From assembly GCF_042665525.1 (NCBI RefSeq), contig NZ_JBHTCQ010000003.1, positions 186,001 through 250,000 on the forward strand: a stretch of DNA of 64,000 nt, written 5' to 3'. The notes beneath the pieces are model-generated. The model was not told the DNA's origin. It did no database searches and worked only from the letters and a program-made list of their open reading frames with translations. Position 1 is the stretch's first letter; each line of letters opens with the position of its first letter. The DNA is from Allobogoriella alba. GTDB lineage: Bacteria; Actinomycetota; Actinomycetes; Actinomycetales; Actinomycetaceae. Made by a program: the position numbers and the translations under genes. Of this stretch, positions 16,435 to 23,199 are shown in pieces.

Positions 16435-17457
16435 ATGGCTGAAGAATCTGATGTCGGCGCGAACTACCGCTGGACTTTGGTCCCGGGTGACTACCTCACG
16501 CGAGAGGAGCGTCGTGCCCGCTATGGCGGTGCTCTTTTTGGCGGGATAGAGCCATCACGGAAGACGCCGAACTTATTCGTATACTCTGATCCAGCGGCCG
16601 GAGAGGCATACGGGTACAACTTTGACGGCTGGGATGATGTCGGCGACGTGTTCCTCTACACCGGGGAGGGGCATTTCGGCGATCAAATGTTGCGCGACGG
16701 TAACAAGGCGTTACTAAACCACAAGGCAGACGGTCGCGCGCTAAGACTCTTCGTAGCGGATGGCATAGTTGCAGGCACTGCGAGCAAGAACCATATCTAT
16801 ATTGGCGAGTTCGAAATCGATTTGGATGCACCATACATCCGGGCCGACGCTCCAGGAACGGACGGCGAGATGAGATCCGTCCTCGTCTTTCGTCTTCGGC
16901 CCGTCAGTGGCGCACTACGACGTGAAAAGGATTTAAGCGTGTCGACGGTGACCAATGCACTCCAAGATTCGACCAAGATTGTCGCTCGCAACATTCCCGA
17001 CCTCGCAGTTGTTTCGCATGTTGCTCCCGAGGCAATCAAAGACGACAGGTTCGACATCGACAGCTTCCCCGGTGGCTACGGGTTCAGGCGAGAAGCCAGG
17101 CTCGTAGCCGACTTCCGAAAGCACCTGGAGCAGCAAGGGCACGAGGTGTTACGTCACCAGATCACACCCCCCGACAGCATTGGGATGTTATATACCGACC
17201 TTTACGACGCGTTGTCGAACGTACTGTATGAGGCGAAAGGTACGGCCACGCGGGAGGCCGTCCGTCTGGCGATAGGTCAGCTATTCGACTACCGCCGATA
17301 TATACATCCCAAGCCGCAACTGTCGATCCTGCTTCCCGTGGACCCGGGTCGGGACATAATAGGTCTGCTGTCTGAACTCGGGATCGGCTGTGTCGTACAA
17401 CGCCATGACCTAAGAGGCTTTGATTCATTAACGTTGCCCTCCACCCAGAAGCGTTAG
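16435..17457 (+). CDS. Predicted modification-dependent (type IV) restriction enzyme: SRA-like domain plus PD-(D/E)xK nuclease
   Basis: The 340-residue product has two parts. Residues about 45-155 (NLFVYSDPAAG, then LYTGEGHFGDQML...GNKALLNHKADGRALRLF) resemble the SRA-like domain of ScoMcrA-type enzymes, which bind modified cytosine. Residues about 218-325 look like a Mrr-type nuclease: helix Glu220, Asp255, the E-x-K pair Glu266 and Lys268 (LYEAKG), and Gln282/Tyr286 (QLFDYRR). The ATG at 16435 is chosen for its ribosome site (GGGGAG, 6 nt spacing); ATGs at 16429 and 16366 are in frame. GC is low (33 of 60 in 16681-16740) and AT-ending codons are common, unlike the backbone, so horizontal transfer is likely. 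No methylase is adjacent, as expected of type IV. Confidence 0.72.
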   Translation: MAEESDVGANYRWTLVPGDYLTREERRARYGGALFGGIEPSRKTPNLFVYSDPAAGEAYGYNFDGWDDVGDVFLYTGEGHFGDQMLRDGNKALLNHKADGRALRLFVADGIVAGTASKNHIYIGEFEIDLDAPYIRADAPGTDGEMRSVLVFRLRPVSGALRREKDLSVSTVTNALQDSTKIVARNIPDLAVVSHVAPEAIKDDRFDIDSFPGGYGFRREARLVADFRKHLEQQGHEVLRHQITPPDSIGMLYTDLYDALSNVLYEAKGTATREAVRLAIGQLFDYRRYIHPKPQLSILLPVDPGRDIIGLLSELGIGCVVQRHDLRGFDSLTLPSTQKR

Positions 17458-17505
17458 AGTCGGGCATCTACGGCGGCCTCGCCCCGGTCATTTCATCCGT
17501 AAGTC

Positions 17506-17527
17506 GCCGGCCGCATGAATGGCCGGC
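17506..17527. terminator. Hairpin after the SRA-nuclease gene
   Basis: GCCGGCC and GGCCGGC (7 bp, perfect) flank an 8-nt loop, 48 bp after the nuclease stop and 78 bp before the convergent HNH gene ends. It is likely a shared terminator. Confidence 0.55.
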
Positions 17528-17605
17528 GCCCAGCGGATAGAACCCCGTTTGTGCTGTTTGGCCTACAGGGCTACATCAGAGTCGCCCCGGTTGGTCCCGG
17601 CCGCG

Positions 17606-18817
17606 TTACCTCTCGCAGACGATCCCATCGCTGTCCGAGTCTCGGTACCAGTCGTACTCCGGATCGACACCAGCGAAGTAAGGACCCAGGCCGTGATCAA
17701 TCGCCTCGCCGCACGTGCCGTACCGCGGATCGGTGCCAGCATCCTCGGGCTCGGGCTCCGGCTCAGGTGCCGGCTCTGGCGCCTGTGTTGTCGGAGCAGG
17801 CACCGGTTCCGGCTCCGGCGCATGCGTAGTCGGCTCCGGCTCGGGTGCTGGCTCGGACAATTCCGGCATCAACGGCGCCGCACCCCACACCGCTGGTCGC
17901 GCATCCGAGCACTTCGACAGCACACGCGTCATCGCATCGTGCTCAGCCGGTGTCACCCACAGGTCGTACTCCGCCTTCACCGCGACCTGCGCCGCGACGT
18001 ACTCGCAGCGAAACGACCGGTTCGGCGGCAACCATGTTGCCGCGTCGCCGTCCCCTTTACGACCATTGAGCAGCCCGTCAACGGCGAGGAGGTTCATCGG
18101 GTCGTTACCGAACTCCCGCATCCGCTCCTCGTCCCACTGGAACGCCCCCGTAACCCACGCGTTCGCCAGCGCCACCACGTGGTCGATCTGCACATCGTCC
18201 GACGTATCAGAGCCGCGCACGAACTCGATCGTCTCACCCGAGTACGGACCATCTAACGTCCCGGACTCAACCACGCACCCATTGGTGCCGTACCCGATCA
18301 CAATGTTGTCGAGGTCGCGACGCAGCACGTCGTTACGGACATCGCAGCCGTTGCGGTCGATATCCTCCTCGCGATAACCAAACGCGTCCCGCTCGTACCC
18401 GGTCATCGGGGCACGGCCCTTGACATCGAGGTCGGCAAGGAGTGCCAACGCTGTGCCCGGTTCCGGCTCAGGCGTGGTCGGCTCCTCCGACGGTTCCTCC
18501 GACGTCGTCAACTCCGGTTCCGAAGGGGTCGACTCTTCCCCCGCACCAGCATCCTGCGCCGGTTCGACCGTTGGCGAAATGAGTCCGCCGACGATGAACA
18601 GCAAGAAGCTCGCCCCGAGCGCCATGGCGCCACCTCTGCGGCCCGGAAGACGCCAGACGTGCCGTCCACTGATGAGGACGAACAGCGCGACGATAAGCAG
18701 CCCGAGGGCCGCCATGATGAGCCCGCCACCGAAGCCGGACGCACCAGCTCCGAGCACAAACAGAAGTCCGAGGACCAGCACCGGCGCCAGCCACCACAAG
18801 GACGAGGATCGCTTCAC
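17606..18817 (-). CDS. Membrane-anchored extracellular HNH (DUF1524/GmrSD C-terminal-like) nuclease with excalibur domain
   Basis: The 403-residue product has three hydrophobic segments in residues 7-85. An acidic Pro/Thr/Glu linker follows, then a DUF1524-like HNH domain (about residues 135-300; IDHVVALANAW holds the catalytic His, and NDPMNLLAV plus NGRKGDGDAATWLPP hold the Asn and Lys). A repeated EPEP linker leads to a C-terminal excalibur calcium-binding motif (DSDSDGIVCE). Secreted actinobacterial proteins with this domain order are predicted nucleases; a role in nutrition, competition or phage-DNA entry is open. The GTG at 18817 is supported by TAAGCT 6 nt upstream. Two Cys in the HNH region suggest an extracellular disulfide. 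Confidence 0.75.
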   Translation of the reverse strand: MKRSSSLWWLAPVLVLGLLFVLGAGASGFGGGLIMAALGLLIVALFVLISGRHVWRLPGRRGGAMALGASFLLFIVGGLISPTVEPAQDAGAGEESTPSEPELTTSEEPSEEPTTPEPEPGTALALLADLDVKGRAPMTGYERDAFGYREEDIDRNGCDVRNDVLRRDLDNIVIGYGTNGCVVESGTLDGPYSGETIEFVRGSDTSDDVQIDHVVALANAWVTGAFQWDEERMREFGNDPMNLLAVDGLLNGRKGDGDAATWLPPNRSFRCEYVAAQVAVKAEYDLWVTPAEHDAMTRVLSKCSDARPAVWGAAPLMPELSEPAPEPEPTTHAPEPEPVPAPTTQAPEPAPEPEPEPEDAGTDPRYGTCGEAIDHGLGPYFAGVDPEYDWYRDSDSDGIVCER

Positions 18818-18823
18818 GAGCCG

Positions 18824-18829
18824 AGCTTA
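18824..18829 (-). promoter_or_regulatory. -10 element TAAGCT, leaderless promoter of the HNH gene
   Basis: On the minus strand TAAGCT is followed by 6 nt and then GTG at 18817. It fits the same leaderless layout as other genes in the window. Confidence 0.5.
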
Positions 18830-19180
18830 GGGCGCCCTCACGGCGGGCGTCGATAACCAGACGTGGGTCCTGCCCACGGATGGATGCGCAGATTCGCCGG
18901 CAATGGTAATTAATTGTCCCAGTGGGTAGTAGCGCCGACCGCAGGACCCAGGTGCGGCGCTTAGCCCTACACTGATGACACCGTGGCTCTACGGTTCACC
19001 TGGTTGGCCACCCAGGAGGTGGTCAGGGGCGCGAAGCTCCATCCATGGTGGATCCAGAGGGCAGCGGTCGAGGCGCGGCATGCCCCTTGCGGGAGCTCTC
19101 GGTAGAGCCCGGGTTGGAGCGCCGTCTCTCTGCGGGCCAGGGCCGCACGGTACAGCCTGCAGAGAGACATGCCTCGCCCC
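18830..19180. other. Gene-poor 350-bp gap with one hairpin
   Basis: A perfect hairpin (CGTGGG, 5-nt loop, CCCACG) sits at 18862-18878 and an AT-rich patch (GGTAATTAATTG) near 18905. A 39-codon frame opens at the GTG at 18982, 9 nt after TACACT, but it has no ribosome site or family match. I see no supported gene. Confidence 0.4.
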
Positions 19181-19915
19181 TTAGAAGGGCGACTCGTCCA
19201 CGGGCCGCCGGATGCTGTTGTTCACGCGCAGGCCAGCGGACCGGACCTCGGCTGCGAAACGACGGAGCTCGGCACGTGTGGTTTCAGGCCTGCTCTTCGT
19301 GAGTGTGTGCGTACGCCCCCGAGGCGGCTGGAGTCGTAGGGTCGTCGGACTGTTAGTTCGAACGGTCCAGCCCTGAGAGACGGCGTTGGCAATTAACAGG
19401 TCGAGCTCCTGGTCCAACGAGGCATGGGGCGAGCCTTCGCTAGCACCACTCCTGCGCCTGAGTGGCCTGAGCCTGTCCATCCGCTCCTCGATCAGCACGG
19501 CTGCAGCGCTGACGGCAGCGCGCGTGTTTGACTGATGGTGGTACGGCAGCCGCGTTAGGCCGAGGACGTCAGTGGGCAGCTTGAGGTCGCCGGTCGCCAG
19601 CAGGTAGGTGCGGTCTCGGCCGAGCGCGCCAGCGAACAGACCGAACTCCAGCACGATGTTGTCGCGCGGTGAGGGACGCTCCTCAGCACGACTGACCGTG
19701 GTGTCGTCGGGGGTGGCGACCAGCACCGCGAAGTCCACCTTGGCCGCTGTGTCAATGAGCGAGTCGAGCGTGTAGCCACCTGGCTCGAATACACCCTGGT
19801 CCCAGCGCACGACGTCGCAGGCACCGCCCAACTCCGCCTGCAAGCTCCGCGCTACGTCGCGGCCCTCGGAGGAGGAGCCGATGAACAGGCGCACAGGCTG
19901 GGATGCAGCTGTCAC
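19181..19915 (-). CDS. TIR-like (PF10137/CAP12-type) effector with C-terminal HicA-like domain
   Basis: Residues 8-128 form a bacterial TIR-like domain of the CAP12/Pycsar-effector type: RLFIGSSSEGRDVA, WDQGVFEPGGYTLDSL, ATPDD, and the signature NIVLEFGLFAGALGRDR with the predicted catalytic Glu90. Such domains cleave NAD+ when phage infection is sensed. Residues about 166-232 fit the helix-three-strand-helix layout of HicA/dsRBD-like folds (GWTVRTNSPTTLRL, then a THTLTK strand and a last helix). The HicA catalytic His is replaced by Thr, so this part more likely binds nucleic acid than cuts it. No cyclase gene is adjacent, so it is not an ordinary CBASS or Pycsar operon. The GTG start is fixed by a -10 box 6 nt upstream. 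Confidence 0.78.
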   Translation of the reverse strand: MTAASQPVRLFIGSSSEGRDVARSLQAELGGACDVVRWDQGVFEPGGYTLDSLIDTAAKVDFAVLVATPDDTTVSRAEERPSPRDNIVLEFGLFAGALGRDRTYLLATGDLKLPTDVLGLTRLPYHHQSNTRAAVSAAAVLIEERMDRLRPLRRRSGASEGSPHASLDQELDLLIANAVSQGWTVRTNSPTTLRLQPPRGRTHTLTKSRPETTRAELRRFAAEVRSAGLRVNNSIRRPVDESPF

Positions 19916-19921
19916 ACGCCA

Positions 19922-19927
19922 ACATTA
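19922..19927 (-). promoter_or_regulatory. -10 element TAATGT, leaderless promoter of the TIR gene
   Basis: TAATGT on the minus strand ends 6 nt before the GTG at 19915. It is the most AT-rich -10 in the window, and no Shine-Dalgarno is present. Confidence 0.55.
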
Positions 19928-19979
19928 CGAGACCCGCGCGAGCCACGGTCGAGAATCGCCTGCCCAGCCAACCACCCTG

Positions 19980-20360
19980 TTACCTTCCCCTCCGAGTGGT
20001 GCCCGCGACGAGGATGTTCATGCGGGCGACCACGGCCGCGTCGAGGAACGTCGCCGCCTGCTGGCTGAGCGACCCGAGCGTCACCAGATCACCGATCCGC
20101 CGGGCCCGGGTGACGTACTTGCGGATGTTCACAGCCCAGGCCGAACGGGTGATGTCCGGGATGACCACGTGCACGCGGCCCCCACCCGCCAGCGAGGCAT
20201 CGGCGAACGGGGTCGAGAGGTCCAGCCGGCGCCCGGACAGCCGTAGCATGCGCTCGACCAGGTCGCGGATCTGGCTCTCCTCGAGGATCGTGGTCGTCAG
20301 CTCGGACTTCCCGGATCGGGCCACGAAGACCTTGCCCGGCTCATTGATCCAGAAGTACCC
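19980..20360 (-). pseudogene. Fragment of a CpaF/TadA secretion ATPase, truncated before the Walker A loop
   Basis: The minus-strand frame reads GYFWINEPGKVFVARSGKSELTTTIL, then RDLVERMLRLSGRRLDLSTPFADASL, GGRVHVVIPDI, AVNIRKYV and DAAVVARMNILVAG. This is the conserved N-domain of the tad pilus ATPase CpaF. It stops (TAA at 19982-19980) just where GGTQAGKTT should follow; instead it reads TTRRGR. Upstream the match fades before residue 1 of the family, with no family N-terminus or start. About 120 of roughly 400 or more residues remain, without either Walker motif, so it cannot be an ATPase. No other tad gene is nearby. Confidence 0.8.
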
Positions 20361-20706
20361 CTCACAGGTTGGCCAAGGTGGGTAGCTGTTGGAACCGCGT
20401 GATCGTGCGGATTCTCAGCGTTGGGGGCGTTGGCGGGGATCGCCCCGAGTCGACCCCTTGCGGACTTTCTGCGGACTGTTACGCGTCCGCGCGGCACAGG
20501 TCGCCCGTCGGCGGATGGGCCCCGGGTCGCGGTTGAGCGGAACTGCTCACGCACTACAGGCCGCCCGCGCGACGCGCCCTCTCGAGATTCAGGCCCCATC
20601 GAGGGAGATGGTTGCCCGTTTGCGAGACTTCCAGAGATAGGTCGGGTGAGACTTCAAGTCTCCACGACCGAGGCCCCATCTCAGGGGTGGGGAGGGAGGC
20701 ATCCCA
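20361..20706. other. Gap with short direct repeats upstream of the small secreted protein
   Basis: No gene is supported here. The stretch holds TGCGGACT twice (20459 and 20470), AGGCCCCATC twice exactly 80 bp apart (20591-20600 and 20671-20680), and GAGACTT twice (20624 and 20648), the second being half of a palindrome. It is probably regulatory or recombination debris at the edge of the accessory segment. Confidence 0.4.
20648..20662. promoter_or_regulatory. Near-perfect palindrome GAGACTT-C-AAGTCTC
   Basis: Seven-bp arms around a single base lie 45 bp upstream of the start at 20707. An extra half-site lies 24 bp further upstream. A candidate -35 (TTGCCC, 20612-20617) precedes it, so it may be an operator for the small gene. 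Confidence 0.4.
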
Positions 20707-21066
20707 GTGAAAGTAGCCACACGCAATGCCGTCGGCCTGGCAGGGGCCGGGCTGGTCATCGGCCTTGTCGTCGGGCTCGCCCTTCCTCGCGTCGAGGCTG
20801 AACCCGAGGTCATCAGCGAAACTGCGACCGAGACGGTTCGGGTCGAGGTAATACCGAGCGCATGTCGGATGGCGCTGGCCGAGGCGGACGAGGGATTCAT
20901 AGCCGCCGCAGACTTCGCACGCGCGGCACAGGACGGCTTCCTCGCCGCTTCCAACATGGACATTGCCGGCATGGAAGCAGCTAACGCCGACATCGAGGCG
21001 ATCACCGCCAGACTTCAGGGAAACAACTACCGGAGTTACGCGGACGATTGCCTCGAAGACCGCTGA
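20707..21066 (+). CDS. Small secreted or membrane-anchored protein of unknown function
   Basis: The 119-residue product has a basic start and one hydrophobic helix (VGLAGAGLVIGLVVGLALP, residues about 9-27). A short Glu/Thr-rich linker is followed by a helical extracellular part containing ACRMALAEADEGFIAAADFARAAQDGF and a closing ADDCLEDR. The two Cys (about residues 53 and 116) could form a disulfide that closes a helical hairpin. The GTG at 20707 has a strong ribosome site (GGGAGGGAGG, about 8 nt spacing). I do not recognise the family. Similar one-helix, two-Cys proteins are common in actinobacterial accessory DNA. Confidence 0.6.
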   Translation: MKVATRNAVGLAGAGLVIGLVVGLALPRVEAEPEVISETATETVRVEVIPSACRMALAEADEGFIAAADFARAAQDGFLAASNMDIAGMEAANADIEAITARLQGNNYRSYADDCLEDR

Positions 21067-21143
21067 GACCCCGCTCGCTCGAAGCCGCACGTCGCGCACG
21101 CGCTCGGCTGAACAAGATGCCCCGGCATCTCCTCCGCCACCCC

Positions 21144-21276
21144 CGAACGGCCACCCGAGTGGCATACGGCTCTCGCTGTGTGTACTGGTCTCGGGATCCA
21201 GACAAGGTCCGGCAGCCGGACCGGCCCGGCCCCCTCCACCCGCCCGAAACGGCCAGCCCTAGGGCATATGGCCTCT
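21144..21276. repeat. Imperfect 33-bp direct repeat, two copies about 100 bp apart
   Basis: Copy 1 (about 21144-21176) and copy 2 (about 21243-21276) share CGAA-CGGCCA, a short palindromic centre and GGCAT-GGC-CTC. Copy 1 contains GCCAC-CCGA-GTGGC and copy 2 contains GCCCTAGGGC, so each can fold. They may be diverged terminators or mobile repeat ends. Confidence 0.35.
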
Positions 21277-21280
21277 CTCC

Positions 21281-21469
21281 CTAGTCGAGTCCCTGCCTCA
21301 GGGCGCGCCGACTTCGCTTCGACCGCCACGGGTGAGCGACGGCACCGCCTCGAGCAGCACGCCGAGCCGCGATCTCATCGATCGGATCCCGACCCGGAGA
21401 CTGACGCCGCCGCTGCTCCTCGATCTCGGCCAGCACCGACTGCAGGCGGCCCGTCAGCGCGGCGAGATC
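21281..21469 (-). pseudogene. 62-codon helical ORF remnant without a credible start
   Basis: The minus-strand frame between TGA (21472-21470) and TAG (21283-21281) reads DLAALTGRLQSVLAEIEEQ, then RDPIDEIAARRAA and a basic tail. Its composition looks protein-like. It begins directly after an in-frame stop, so if real it is a broken 3' end or starts at an internal GTG. No family is recognised. Confidence 0.3.
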
Positions 21470-21557
21470 TCACAGCCAAGCACATAGCACCCAGACGAGC
21501 CTTTCAGGCTCGGGTCGCCGACATTGTCCGGGGCGGAACCCTCCTCGGTCCGACGTC

Positions 21558-21593
21558 TTGCCCGCTGCGCGAACAGAGGTCTAAGGTCTGACC
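21558..21593 (+). promoter_or_regulatory. Promoter with FadR-type operator for the sugar-uptake operon
   Basis: TTGCCC (21558-21563), an 18-nt spacer and TAAGGT (21582-21587) form a candidate promoter. GGTCTGACC (21585-21593) overlaps its -10 and matches the GGT-N3-ACC core bound by FadR-subfamily GntR repressors. A second near-match, GGTCCGACG, lies at 21548-21556. Confidence 0.5.
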
Positions 21594-21650
21594 AGCAGTA
21601 ATCGATTTCGCCTTGCCCAGTCCATCACCGCCGATCGACGGAGCTCGCGC

Positions 21651-23183
21651 ATGACACCCCGACTCTCCTCCCCCGGTCCCTCCCGCCGCTCCGTCCTGGC
21701 CGGCGGCCTGGGAGCAGGCACCCTCCTCGCGCTCGCGGCCTGCCGGCCACCGTCGGAGCAGCCGACCGGCAGCGCGTCCGGCTTCCAGATCCCCGATCCC
21801 GCCTCCCCGCTGCCCGAGGGCGACGTGACGATCCGGCTGATGGACAGCGGTGACACCAAGGTCCCCTACTGGCAGCAGCTCCTCGCCGCCTACTCGGAGA
21901 AGCACCCCAACGTCACGAACGAGTACGACGGCCTGCCGTGGGAGCAGATCGACGAGCTGGTGCCGCTTGGCGTGCGGAACGGCACGCTGCACGACGTGTT
22001 CCAGCTCGCGCCGGGGTCCGCGTTGCACTCGCAGGCCATCAGCGAGGGCTGGGTGCAGCCGCTGGACGACATCATGCCCAACTTCGACGAGTGGAAGGCC
22101 CAGTACCCCGAAGGGCAGCTCGTCGAGGGCATCCACATGTTCGACGGCAAGACCTACTGCCTCCCGTCGACGGCGGACATGCGCTACGAGATCTGCCTGA
22201 TGTACTCCAGGCAGCTCATGAACGACGCCGGGTACGACCCCGAGGAGGCGCCGCTCAGCTGGGACGAGTACCGCGACGCCGCGCGCCGGATCACCCAGGC
22301 CGGTGACGGCCAGGTCTACGGCATCGTGCTCGAAGGCGCGCAGACGGCACGGCTCGAGGCCTACATCAACGGCTTCGCCAACCAGCTCGGCGCCTTCGGC
22401 TCCGACCCGCGAACCGGCGAGATCGACTACACCACCGACGGGTGGATGCAGTCCTTCGAGCTGCTCCAGGCGCTCCTCGCCGACGGCAGCATCTTCCCCG
22501 GGTCCACGTCGCTGCAGGCTCCGCAGGCGTGGCCGCGGGTGCCGAGCGGGTCCGCCGGGATGGTCACCGCCGGGCCGTGGGTCATCACCCTGTGGGAGAA
22601 CGACAGCCCGGACTTCGAGTTCGGGGTCGGCGCCCACCCGCGGCCCGAGGCGGACGCCGTCCCGCTCGGGCTCCCGCTCGGCCGGGGCAACGACGCGATG
22701 TTCGTCTACGCCGAGACCGAGGTCCCGGAGTTCGTCGGGGACCTGCTCGCCTACCACGGGAGCCCGGACGCGGCCGAGCAGTGGGGCCGGATCGTCGGAC
22801 CGGGCAGCCCGCCGCCCTTCCCGGACGTCGTCGCGGCGCTCGCGGACGAATGGACCGACGCCGGCAACCGGTCCGTCGAGCTCGCCGAGGGACTCGTGCT
22901 GCTGCCGAACGCGATCATCAAGAACCCGAACGTCGCCCGCGCGAACCAGGAGATGCCGCCGTTGACGCCCTCGCTCGGGGAGATCGTCGCCGGCGTCATG
23001 GACGGCTCGATCACCGATGTGCGTCCAGCCCTGCAGGACCTCACCGACCGGGCGCGACGCCAGCGCGAGGACGGGGTGGCCGCCGCCCAGCAGGCCGGCG
23101 TCGAGGTGGAGCTGAGTGACTGGGAGTTCCCCAACTACGTCCCCGGGGAGAGCTACACCCCCGAGAAGTACGACGAGCTCTGA
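21651..23183 (+). CDS. ABC transporter sugar-binding lipoprotein, Tat-exported
   Basis: The 510-residue family 1 solute-binding protein has a twin-arginine signal (SRRSVLAGG) and a lipobox ending at Cys (LLALAAC, about residue 30). The mature part has the extracellular-binding fold (VTIRLMDSG, a YDGLPWEQIDELV region, and late RQREDGVAAAQQAGVEVEL). Folded export through Tat with lipid anchoring is inferred from the signal. It is longer than the usual 420-450 residues. It is followed by two permeases; no ATPase gene lies in the cluster, so a shared MsmK-type ATPase is likely. GH42 and sugar-acid genes downstream suggest an oligosaccharide or glycoside ligand. Confidence 0.88.
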   Translation: MTPRLSSPGPSRRSVLAGGLGAGTLLALAACRPPSEQPTGSASGFQIPDPASPLPEGDVTIRLMDSGDTKVPYWQQLLAAYSEKHPNVTNEYDGLPWEQIDELVPLGVRNGTLHDVFQLAPGSALHSQAISEGWVQPLDDIMPNFDEWKAQYPEGQLVEGIHMFDGKTYCLPSTADMRYEICLMYSRQLMNDAGYDPEEAPLSWDEYRDAARRITQAGDGQVYGIVLEGAQTARLEAYINGFANQLGAFGSDPRTGEIDYTTDGWMQSFELLQALLADGSIFPGSTSLQAPQAWPRVPSGSAGMVTAGPWVITLWENDSPDFEFGVGAHPRPEADAVPLGLPLGRGNDAMFVYAETEVPEFVGDLLAYHGSPDAAEQWGRIVGPGSPPPFPDVVAALADEWTDAGNRSVELAEGLVLLPNAIIKNPNVARANQEMPPLTPSLGEIVAGVMDGSITDVRPALQDLTDRARRQREDGVAAAQQAGVEVELSDWEFPNYVPGESYTPEKYDEL

Positions 23184-23199
23184 GGCGCGAAGGACATCG

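Noticed and set aside
17715..17860. Repeated CGGCTCCGGCTC-type units suggesting a CRISPR or VNTR
   Set aside because: They encode the EPEP linker of the HNH protein; units vary and there are no unique spacers.
18982..19101. 39-codon plus-strand frame after a TACACT box
   Set aside because: No ribosome site, 9-nt spacing instead of 6-7, mixed codon bias and no recognisable protein.
20554..21165. 203-codon minus-strand frame over the small secreted protein
   Set aside because: No family features; the plus frame has a strong ribosome site, a membrane helix and a Cys pair.
21585..21593. GGTCTGACC read as a fatty-acid FadR site
   Set aside because: No fatty-acid genes are nearby; the local FadR-subfamily regulator of sugar-acid genes is the better candidate.
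16200..21650. Search for a tRNA or att duplication flanking the accessory segment
   Set aside because: I found no tRNA-like cloverleaf and no matching direct repeats at both edges.
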